Shown piece by piece: positions 54,756 through 64,000 of a DNA stretch of 64,000 nt. The stretch is taken from assembly GCF_035083965.1 (NCBI RefSeq), contig NC_089732.1, forward strand, positions 5,223,383 through 5,287,382. The letters are read 5' to 3'. Each line of letters begins with the position of its first letter. The first letter of the stretch is position 1. The stretch comes from Branchiostoma lanceolatum. Its lineage: Eukaryota > Chordata > Leptocardii > Amphioxiformes > Branchiostomatidae. The position numbers and the translations under genes are program-made. Under the pieces are notes generated by a model. It ran no database searches. It worked only from the letters and a program-made list of their open reading frames with translations, and was not told the origin of the DNA.

Positions 54756-57352
54756 CTAGGAGATGTTACATTTTTCCATTGGGCTGGAGGGTGATGCCAC
54801 TTCTTTGGGTGAAGAACTGTCGGAGGAACTGTTCAATGAGTTCCCTGGGAACGTCCCTGAGGCCATGTTGCTTAGTGAACTGCCATTCCCTAAAATACAA
54901 AAAAGACACTGTGACTTCAATAAAATCTACCAGCAGTCTTGTTTTTTTTAGAAGAGACAGAACATAGATAAAGTATACATAGTACATGTATACTTCTACA
55001 GAAGTGATATTCTAAGATTCTCTCTCTCTCTATATCCAATTTAACGTCTTTTTGTTCCCCATCATATGGGGGTTGGACGTGCTTGCACATGGATGGGGAA
55101 GTCCCAGAACTCCTCACCAAGTGCAAGTCTCATATACAAAACATGTGCATGACTATTGATGAGATACAAGTATAAAGTAGTAACGTTACTGTAAGTTCAT
55201 ATTCATTTCTAGGGACTTAATTTTGTGGTAGTGGGAAAAATAAGGCATTTGCAGTACTAACGTTCGCGGTTGGCACACAGTGCCTTACTGAACAAAAGTT
55301 TGTAGTGCGATGATTTTCAGGGGAGAGTTCACTGCCAAAGCTGTGAACATTAAAGGCAACCTAAGCAATATTAGGGCCCAAAAATCAGATTTTGAAAGTC
55401 AATCTATCTAGTCATTTCTATACACGATTAGTTCTAACAACACTATCACAATGTATAACAACATCCATGATGCAAAAATACAACGTTGTTGTGATGTGAG
55501 AACTCACTGAAAATCGTGGCCTGAGTTTTTGTAGTCTCACAAAACTAAGGGGATCATCATACAGTTTGAAAATGCTCAAAGTTTATTGTTTATTGTTTAT
55601 TTAAGTTTGAAGTTAGTACACAAATGTGCTTAACAATGTTAGTTAATGTCAGTACCATAAAGATTTCAGCATTTGTTTTATTCCCGTTTATTTGGCCCTA
55701 AAATTGCTTTGGTTGCCTTTAAACTATTGCTACTATTTCAGGATTTCAAAACAGGACAAATTTCTGTAACAAACTCATGAATGTATGAATAATCATGCAT
55801 TCACATATACACACCCATTTGTAGACTACCCTCTCTGTGACTGTCTCCTGAAAATGACTTGAGTTGTGTCTGTAGTCTCAGAATCTCACTCTGAAGACTG
55901 TCCACCTCTGCACGATAACGCTGCTCCTCTTCACTAAGGACCAGCTCCCGCACATCTTGATGGGTTAACTAAACAGAGAATAGTGATGAAGTATAACTTA
56001 TCATCAAACCTATTTCATATGCTTATCACGCATACACCTACTACTGTAAATGCAGAAATGTTTGCGGTGGTTTTGTTTTCACCGGGAACTTAAAACCACC
56101 GCAAACATTTTTGCCCAACACTGTAGAGGTACTTGACTATAGTGCTACCGTGATCTTAAAACCACAGTGAACGCTCCATTTTTGCCTTAGCGCGAAATAA
56201 AAACCATGCGAACTTAAATGCATTTACAGTATATAATATATGTTGTCCTTTTACAAGCTTGATAAGTTTATAGCCTTTTATAGGTTAGTTTGATGGGCAA
56301 AATATTAAGGAAATCTCACTTTGGCACATATTGATTCATTTTCATTTAGTTAGTGGTGGCCTGCTGGTTAGGGTTGTGGCTCAGAAGCTAAAGGTTCTGG
56401 GCCGAATCCCTAGCAGATCCCAATGCTGTGCCTTTGGAAGAGAAATCATAACTTTTCTTCTTCGACTCAAGTGAAGATGAGGGCCTAGTTTCATTTTGGA
56501 ATGTCCCCTCGGATGGGCCATGAAGTTGTAAGTCCAATGTTATTTGAGCACATTAAGAACCCACCACACTTGTCAATGAGTAGGAGTCCATGGTCACAAA
56601 TGACACATTATACAAAATCTGCAACACAACTCCTCTCTGCTTTGTAATAGTATGATTTACAGTATAGTCGAAAACCTTTTTGTCTTGGGAAACGGAAGAA
56701 AATTGATGCGCGTGTGAATGTCATCCATATAATCAAATCAACATAGCCTAAGGTGGTTTACTGGTTACGCGAAACAAAGGACAAACCTTTGTGTTCTTCG
56801 CGTTCATGCGGACGTAACACCTGTCCTCCCACGTGCTATAGATCACCCCGAGCGACGGGCGGACCTGCACCTCGATGACATGGAGATCTTCCACGCACTT
56901 CCGCGTATCGGGGCTGTCACAACCCCGGCGAGCAACAACAGGGTAAAAAACCACCTATACAAAGGTTAAACACAATGTTAATTAATGAGTCCTATGATGC
57001 AATGCAGCAGATCTATAAGCTTTCCTGATTATGCAAATTAGATTCTGATTTGCAAAATAAGCATATGATTATGTAAATCATCAATTAAGCTATCAACACA
57101 CCAACAATCATGACAATCCATCAACACCTTCTTGAGGTCTTCTCTTGCAAACTCCGCTGCAGTTCCAAAAAAGCCGCTAGGGGGCCCAAACCTACAAGAC
57201 TTAATTTTCATTCAAAGAGCTATCTACCACTTAAAAATTATTACCATAGCATGTTCAGAGTACGAGATATCAAATTTTGAGGTTTCATCAAGGCCTACCC
57301 ACATAACAAATATCAACTTAATCCACCCTGGTATTCTTGAGTTACCGTGTTC

Positions 57353-57383
<31 letters not shown>

Positions 57384-60300
57384 CACGCTACCCAACACAT
57401 AACCTTCTTGGAGAATGTTCACAAGAAAGATCGATGCACTGGTATGGAAAAGACACACTAGTACGGGATAGCATAGAGTATAGAGCACTGCTACGTAGAT
57501 GGTAGCCACCTGGTATTTGTCGTGTTTCACAGGCGGAATCATTCTGGTCATCAGGCGGTCGATTCCCAGGCGGAACTCATCCCGCTCGTGCCGGGTGATT
57601 TCAATCCCGCGTACTGCATAGTCAGGTCTGATGCCCAGGTATAAGGTTCCTGTACACACATGAAACGATTGTCACTATGAAACATGAATATTAGTCTTGG
57701 TTTGGTACACTGCTAAATCTTTTTATATCTTTACAGTCCTCTACAATATTTGTCAGGATTAATTTTTTCACCTCAAGACTGCTATGTTTTAGGCATTTTC
57801 TCAAGGCCCCTGCACGGAAAATACTAATTTTCCAAGGATAATGACTGACAGGGCAATAAAGGTTATCATTCTGTCTGTGTAATAAAGAAAAATGAAAAAA
57901 ATTGTGAGAATTTGTTTTCCGCAATTCTAATCTAAGAAAGTTGAATACTAAAGCTATAATTTAGTTGTTACCGGTAGTCATGATAAATACACAGGGCTTA
58001 TAACTTGTTTGTGTTGCCTATTGATAAATGAAAATAAAGTTACCAGAAACTTGACAAGCAATGTTAAAAAACTTTCTACAAATATCCAAGCCATTGGTAT
58101 CATCCTTTTTAACACAATTGATTGACTACATTGTATTTCGTAATATCATGTGCACTGCAAAACTGCAGATTGTCAATACATGCAGTTTTATAAGCAATCT
58201 AGAATATTTTCTTGCAAATTGCTGATGCCCATTTCAAGCTCTGATACAAGCAGGGCTGTCTCCAGCTTTAATTTTTTTTTCCGTCCCTCTCAATATTTGA
58301 GAGCCAATGTTTTGACTTTCGTTGTTGAATCTGTCATCTTAAGCCTACAAAACTGCATTTCTATTAATAACATTTGAACATTTGAACGGACAAGGTGAAA
58401 TTTCTTTCAGTCCCAAGAAGCAAATTCTGGGATGGAGGGACGGGTCTTGGAGACAGCCCTGGATACAAGATACTTTTATAACAGCACCTACCTCCTCTAC
58501 CACTGTTGAGAAAAGCACATATGATCCTTCCAATGGTGGTGATGGAAATCTTGTCAATAGACATCTGTGGCCTGATGTCATGCGTTGTGTCTTCCACAAA
58601 ATCCACCGCAAACCCCTGGACATACTTTGGTTCCTCACTTAAAGGTCGAGACGAAGGGATATCTGGAGACATGACCGTTTGCAAGAATTCTTTCGCCACC
58701 ACAGGGTCTTTCACCGAACCAGCATCACTCACGTCATCGAAGAAGGAGTTCAGGGTGTCTGCACCAAGACTGACTTCGGTTGGGTCCGGGTGGACTTCAC
58801 CTTTCCTTAACTTCTTTTCACTCTTCTTTCTTGTTGGCGATTCTTGTGTTGATTTTTCGGGTGACCTCCTTGGTGATCTAGACTTCCTTGGTGATCTAGA
58901 CTTCCTTGGTGATCTAGATTTTGGTGATTCCTCTGACTTTGATCTGGATCTACTAAGTGATCTAGTCGATTCTGATTTCTTGTCTCCAGACTTGGGACTA
59001 CCTCTTGACCTTGAACCTGACTCCGAGGCTGCTCGCGATCTTTTGGCCTTGGTGACGTTGTTGAGAATGAACTTTGCCAATGACTCTGATGCCCCTGCAT
59101 CTTCTGACAGAGTCTCAATTTTACCACTAGCATGATTGGAACTTTTAGTTTTATTCTCAATTTCTCTACTGCCTTCCAGTTTTGATTCCTTCTTCATTGC
59201 CTTCATGAAGTGGTAGCCATCCTCATTTCTAGGAGACCCATGATACTTCAGGGTAAAGTCCGGATCGCCTTTCAAGGACCCTTCCCCCACCAGGTTCTTC
59301 ATCGCACCCAGTGTTTGCAACCGTACACTCTCGCTCTTCGAAGTGTTGAAGACATGAACGAGCACCATAAACCCTTTCAGATCCATCAGCCGCCAACGGT
59401 TAGGCATACACTTGTACATCAGGTTCCTCAAAGCCCCTATCCCGACCTCAAGGATGGCATCACTCTTCACATATCGCTGACACATGTCTAGTAAGGCCTT
59501 GGGTGCTCCGAGAAGACCCATCCTCGTTCGTACCCGGGAACTTCTGGCTAGGTTCAGCAGAACACTGGCGGCTAGTCTGCAAACTTCGTCGTCGGGAGAG
59601 TAGCAGAGTTTTGTTATGAGAGGGAGGCCTTCCCTTTGAACAATCATGTCGCTGACACCGCAGCTCTCTTGCGTCAGGTTACACAAGGTGCCAAGAACAC
59701 TACACAAGGCAGACACGCTGGGGGGAGGAGGGATCACAGATCTCAACACACAGGCAGTGGCTTGCGGGGGAACGTCGGCGACCGACAGAGGAACTCTCGT
59801 CAACAGGATCCACGACACGTCCGTATCGAAACCATAGTCGACGGCGTGTACACGGACTTGGGACACCATACCAACCACGACCTCGGTCACCACAGCACGA
59901 TAACCAGTCGTACTGGGCGATCCAGGCAGGTCATCTTTACTATCATACTGATTACCCTTTGGAGGAGCTACCACCATATCACCCACTTCAGGACACTTCA
60001 TCAAAGGCTCTGCGTGAGACTTGTTAGAGTTGATCTCATCCTGTATCCTCCTGATGGTGCTCTGAGTGTCCTCACCACCAATGTGGGCCCAGAAGTGACT
60101 ACCGTCAACCCAGTAGGTCACAAACATATCCTTCCACACCCCTCTGTCATCGTTCTCTATGCCCTCTGACCCCTTGTTGCTAGGATACATCACGTCTTCA
60201 GGCTCCACCCAGGCTAGCCCTGCCTTCACCAGTTCCGCGCTGACCAACACGTCGTCGGTAGTCGTGGTGTCGTACAGCTCGCACAGATACACCCTGTCCT

Positions 60301-61825
60301 CGCACAAGCCCACGACGTGCCTACGGTTGAAACGCTGCATCATCATTTTGCGTTCCAGCTTCCGTAGCTCTGTGACCCGTCCGATCAGCTGTTTCCCCGT
60401 CGTCAGGCGTCTGAGGAAGATGCGAGACTCCGCGGGAAAGGCGTGTCTGAACTTGCCCCGCATGTCTCTACCGTAGACGTCACAGAACTGCAGCAGTAAG
60501 CTCAGTATCTGGGACTGACGAAGGTCGTCCAGCTGACACCTGTGTGTTGTATAAGAAACATGTTCATTTTAGCAAAGAATCTTCTATCACTTGTAAGTAG
60601 GTAGGCACAAAAAAGGCTATAAGGCTAATTGCAGGGAACACACAGATACATGTACTTTTAACTTTTAAGTTTAATATAAAAAAGGTAAAATCGGTCTTGT
60701 CTATAAACAGTTCACAAACGTAGCATGAGAAGGGTTGTGTACGTAAACGCAACATCAGGTACAGAGGTACATTGATGTTCTGGTATTTTGGACCTGTACT
60801 AGTACCTAAATTTTCACACACATCCCTAACCATGCATGAGACCTACTTGTATTGGTAGGTGAGCTTGCGCAGTAGGGCTGATGTCTGCTCCTGCAGTTTC
60901 AGCTGATCAGGTAGGAGGCGTCCATGCTCATCCTGCTTCTCTCGGAGGATACCGGTCAGTGCAGCTAACACGCCCAGCTGACACACCTGTCCCCTCACCT
61001 GAGGGAATACAAAGTCACTGCCATTACCACAAAGGTTTTTTGGTTTATTGTTGTTTTTATTGTTCATTGTTTATTTCTCTAAAACAGCCTTAAGCTTGTC
61101 GTCTTAATGCTGTATTATCTGGTCTGTTTACAAGTTGACATATTGGCACACCACATTATGATGGAAAACATTGTCATATTCAAAAACATTTTTAATTTTC
61201 TTTAATGGCATTTTCTGCACTGTACAAATTCATATACTAGTAGATGCTTGCGCAAATCATGAGGTCACCAACTACATGTTTGTATTATCATTTATGAAAG
61301 TCTGGGACCTTCTGAATCAGTGAGTGATATTAGAAATGATATTTTCCTTTGCAAATTCTCCAAAGTTATTGTCATTTAGAGTCACAAACAGTAAGATGAT
61401 ACAAAAACAACATGACAAGAGCAAGATGAAAAGTTCCAGAACGAGTCGAGCTTGATTACCACCTGGGCTAGCAACTGTGCAGCTACCTGTGTATTGTTGT
61501 TCAGACCAGGTGAGTTGGTATTTTATAACGGTACCATATAACAGATGATGACATAATCTACCTGTCTATCCCCGTGTGCCAGCGCTCCTAGAGTGGCACA
61601 GGCGTGCATCTTGAGCTGCGGACTTGACGTCTTTCTCAAGACGTCGGTCAGTTTGGTCAGCACGACGCTCGGCCCCTCCGGGCAGTCCTCGCAGAAACTG
61701 CCCCTTGCCACCGGGTCCTTCAGCGCCCGGTCCGCGATGTGCTTCATCGCCGATACCAGCGCTTGTGGCGTGCTTTCCGAGTCAGTCAGGACACCTACGG
61801 GATCCTCATAGCTTCCTGTTTCCAT
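54756..61825 (-). CDS. Armadillo-Tudor-Schlafen (AlbA_2) protein (7 exons, 1014 aa)
   Basis: Not matched to a named vertebrate gene. Exons, minus strand: 61825-61562, 60998-60847, 60539-58492, 57649-57510, 56954-56787, 55968-55830, 54889-54756; phases agree (1015 codons). Residues 1-138 are helical and armadillo-like (MHACATLGALAHGDRQ; VCQLGVLAALTGIL). An extended Tudor unit covers about 214-404: an SNase-like part (VYLCELYDTTTTDDVLVSAE) and a Tudor core (VTYWVDGSHFWAHIGG, then VRVHAVDYGFDTDVSW). Armadillo repeats follow at about 414-560 (AASVLLNLARSS; GIGALRNLMYKC). An SR-rich linker spans 634-714. Residues 777-924 resemble the Schlafen AlbA_2 domain (IICAFLNSGRGGTLYLGI; RCYVRMNAKNTK). A short coiled coil (925-970) and a Ser-rich tail end it. 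Tudor domains bind methylarginine, often in piRNA proteins; some Schlafen domains are RNases. A role in germline small-RNA processing is inference. Confidence 0.88.
55351..55721. mobile_element. Inverted-repeat element taaaggcaacc in intron 6
   Basis: The left end taaaggcaacctaagcaata followed by ttagggccc is inverted at the right as gggccctaaaattgc-type sequence then tttggttgccttta. The interior block gttgtgatgtgagaactcac, then tgaaaatcgtgg, recurs inverted at 41830-41880 and in diverged form near 19760-19805. Confidence 0.75.
56042..56231. mobile_element. MITE of the tactgtaaatgcag family in intron 5
   Basis: tactgtaaatgcagaaatgt ... ttaaatgcatttacagta are inverted ends. Internal aacttaaaaccaccgcaaac and gaacgctccatttttgcctt define the family consensus. 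It is the best-preserved copy in the window. Confidence 0.85.
56350..56600 (+). mobile_element. tRNA-headed SINE with shared core
   Basis: A box-A-like tggcctgctgg (56357-56367) and a B-box-like gggccgaatccc (about 56399-56410) head it. The core attaagaacccaccacactt, then gtcaatgagtaggag, matches the SINE core at 37600-37830. Confidence 0.6.
57235..57415 (+). mobile_element. Dispersed repeat with (CAGA)n and aacataacctt tail
   Basis: Matches 36470-36705 (ccatagcatgttcagagtac, ggcctacccacataacaa, attcttgagttaccgtgttc) but carries (CAGA)n at 57353-57382 where that copy has (CA)n. Confidence 0.6.
58864..58922. repeat. 18 bp coding repeat in the SR linker
   Basis: gatctagacttccttggt is repeated in tandem about three times on the plus strand, encoding (minus) repeated SPRKSR units of the SR-rich linker of the Tudor-Schlafen protein. 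In-frame 18 bp units can expand or shrink without breaking the frame. Confidence 0.9.
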
Positions 61826-62121
61826 TTTTTATGATCTGACGTTATGTTATGGAAACATAATGCGAAATTTGTGAAGGTTTTGGCGAAGTTTTCGGAAAGT
61901 TTGAAAAGTTTGACATTTTTTTCAGCATGCGTCCCGGGCAGTGCATTCTGGGTAGCTCGCGCATGCGTGATAGCTTCCTCTGACGTCACTGTAATGGCGG
62001 CCGTGTGGTCGACGTTTTGAAAACAAGCAAGTTTCCCTCAAGAATCGGGCTAATTTGACACTTTCCCTCGATTATTCTCACAACTTTTCTGACACGTTTG
62101 GTTCCAGGGTAGTCTAGCAAG
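61826..62121. promoter_or_regulatory. Bidirectional promoter Tudor-Schlafen/RAD23
   Basis: Only 296 bp separate the two start codons. Visible motifs: a ZNF143-like gcattctgggtag at 61943-61955, an NRF1-type cgcgcatgcgtg at 61958-61969, a perfect CRE tgacgtca at 61981-61988, and a YY1-type aatggcggcc at 61993-62002. All fall in about 60 bp near the middle of the interval. CRE plus NRF1 is common in promoters active in germ cells, but this is only suggestive. Confidence 0.7.
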
Positions 62122-62407
62122 ATGCAGATCACGTTCAAAACGCTACAGCAGCAGACGTTCAAGATCGAGATCGAGGAGAATGCGACGGTGAGTGGGTCGT
62201 GGAGTCGACTTCCCGCTACATGAAGTCTGCTGAGTCAGAACGAACTCTACCAAATCTTACGCAGTTTCTTTGACCTTCCGTAAGAAAAATCACTAAATCT
62301 TATTTGTTTTTTTCACCTCCTTAAGGTTAAGCAGTTGAAGGAAAAGGTGGAGGGGGAAAAGGGGAAGGAATCGTTCCCTGCTGCGGGACTAAAGTTGATC
62401 TACGCTG
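62122..62407 (+). CDS. RAD23: UV excision repair protein RAD23, first two exons (3' incomplete)
   Basis: RAD23 stabilises XPC in nucleotide excision repair and shuttles ubiquitinated proteins to the proteasome. Exon 1 62122-62187 (22 codons: [19 protein letters not shown]...) and exon 2 62326-62407 ([20 protein letters not shown], then GLKLIYA plus 1 nt) encode the start of the N-terminal ubiquitin-like domain, ending where vertebrate RAD23 continues GKIL. No third exon is seen in the remaining 1.6 kb, so intron 2 runs past the window. RAD23A versus RAD23B cannot be assigned; an invertebrate chordate is expected to have one gene. Confidence 0.93.
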
Positions 62408-64000
62408 GTGAGTCTGTCCCTCTGTGTGCACACATGTTGCAAGTTTTGTCACCTCCCTAGGACAAAGGTGATGTAATTTTATGACTTTGCGTGTTTGATT
62501 CGTGCGACTGTATGCCATTTTGACAAATATTTCTCACATAGCATGATCCCATTTGGAAAACCATGAAATTATCAACAAAACCATTTCCTTTAGTGTATTT
62601 TTTGCGATATACTCTTGGTGAGTCATGTTACAAAATTATAATTTCATTGTCCACCATAATGGCAGATGACCAATGGTCAATGGGATATAAAAATTCAATG
62701 TGTGACTTTACAAATATCAAATCAACACATATGTTAATTTGTTTATCAGCAACAAGATCTGATAGGTTGGATTCCAAATCCTAGAACCAATGCCATGGTA
62801 TGGCTAGGTAGTACTCATATTTCTTATGCAAAGTAGATGTCTGAAATAACAGAAATGAAAATCTGAAATAATAAGATTGGACCAGTTGAAAGAGAAGTCT
62901 CCGTTTACTAGAAGGTGTAAAATGTTAGATTCAAGTTAAGAAATTTTGATAAATGTGTTAAAACACATGTGAATGATATTAGATCATCTGAATGGGGAGG
63001 GGGGCAGTATTATAAGTCATAACCATGACTATTCAATTTGTGTTTAAGTTTCTAACACCACAGTTAGTGGTGGTTGATATGATGCCAATAGTATCCTCCA
63101 CATATTTTTTCTAGGTTTGATGTCATTGGAAAATAGTTATCACGATGGTAATGTTTTGCATTGTCAAGAGAGATTCTATTACTGCAAAAGTATCAAATTG
63201 TTATACATCCAGATAACGTTTGGTTTTAACTTTAGCAGCACTACCACTAGTGTAGCCAGGGCTCGAAATACTGGGTGCATGTACACCCGTGTGCACCCAA
63301 AATTGGAGCTGTGCACCTAATTTTTGACCGTGGGTGCACCAGTGCACCTAGATATTTTTGTAGGCTATAGGGTGAAGGTACTATTGTACACTAGCATACA
63401 ATATATTTTTGAAATGTAATTATCAGAAAAAGCAATATAACCTTTTGTAACAAACAGTTGTACTTTATTTGATGTATTACTTGTTTGCAATTTTGAAGTA
63501 CGGTAAGCTATAGAAACAGGTTGAAGTTCTTAGGAGCGTTAAACTTTGTAATTTTTTTCGCCGACATTCAACTCTATTTTGTGGTGCACCCAAAATGCTT
63601 TCTGTGCACCTATTTTTTTTTGGTTGGGTGCACCGGTGCACCTATTTCAAAACATGAATATCGAGCCCTGAGTGTAGCAAATATCCAAAATCACCATATT
63701 CAGCTGAGTTGAGTTCATTCGACCAGGTAGGAACTCAAGTTTCCAGTTTAGGCCTCTCTTCAGCTCAATGCGCTGTGTTCCACTTGGCTAAAATCCTTTG
63801 TTCTTAATGTTCCATTACGGATCTCAAGGTCATTTTTAAGAAGATTCACAAACTAGATTATCTGACAGTGCGTAAATGTGTAGTCTAGATATGAAATAAG
63901 TGATATTGCAGCTGTAAGTATGTGTCCTGAATAAGGGCAATGAAAAACAATACATGGCGTATGTTACCACTTATGGCTGAGTTGATCCAACAGAAATGAT
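62408..64000 (+). other. RAD23 intron 2 (incomplete)
   Basis: No coding exon recognised. It contains the hAT-like element at 63257-63670. Confidence 0.6.
63249..63678. mobile_element. Non-autonomous hAT element with 8 bp target duplication
   Basis: agtgtagc at 63249-63256 and 63671-63678 flanks a 414 bp element that begins cagggctcgaaata and ends tatcgagccctg, the CAGGG...CCCTG ends typical of hAT transposons. The interior has inverted gggtgcac/gtgcaccc motifs near both ends and no transposase. Confidence 0.9.

Noticed and set aside
58506-60169. Plus-strand frames of 177-209 codons within the Tudor exon
   Set aside because: Antisense of the SR and Tudor coding sequence; acidic/Leu repeats are the mirror of the SR repeats.

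Overview
The window looks like chromosomal DNA from a cephalochordate (amphioxus, Branchiostoma). The genes are intron-rich with GT-AG introns, the encoded proteins closely resemble vertebrate families (RNF220, SARAF, NDUFA11, RAD23), there is a pair of Death-NACHT receptors of the kind expanded in amphioxus, and introns are full of short inverted-repeat transposons and SINEs. Species assignment is inferred from this pattern. I called exons by hand from splice sites and reading frame. Where a gene is complete, its exon lengths sum to a multiple of three with matching phases.

Layout. 1-9173: upstream or intronic DNA of RNF220, with a 1 kb minisatellite. 9174-16052 (+): the last eleven coding exons of the E3 ligase RNF220, ending in its RING finger. 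16053-20482: its 3' UTR and intergenic repeats. 20483-26069 (-) and 27199-32277 (+): two divergently transcribed paralogous Death-NACHT receptors, about 1100 and 1137 residues; only the second ends in a membrane anchor. 34613-41188 (-): a secreted EGF plus trypsin-like serine protease. 43381-50615 (-): SARAF, a regulator of store-operated calcium entry. 51287-53524 (+): NDUFA11, a complex I subunit. 54756-61825 (-): a 1014-residue protein combining armadillo repeats, an extended Tudor domain, an SR-rich linker and a Schlafen-type (AlbA_2) domain. 62122-end (+): the first two exons of RAD23, with its ubiquitin-like domain.

The most interesting gene is the Tudor-Schlafen protein. Its Schlafen segment keeps three acidic residues at the spacing of the nuclease site of vertebrate Schlafens, and Tudor domains are typical of the piRNA machinery, so a germline small-RNA processing nuclease is a reasonable hypothesis. 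Housekeeping genes are arranged head to head: SARAF/NDUFA11 are 671 bp apart and Tudor-Schlafen/RAD23 296 bp apart, with promoter motifs of the ETS, ZNF143, NRF1, CRE and YY1 types between them. Mobile elements are not random in position: three MITE insertions lie within a few bases of 5' splice sites, and several exon ends have partial tandem copies in the neighbouring intron.
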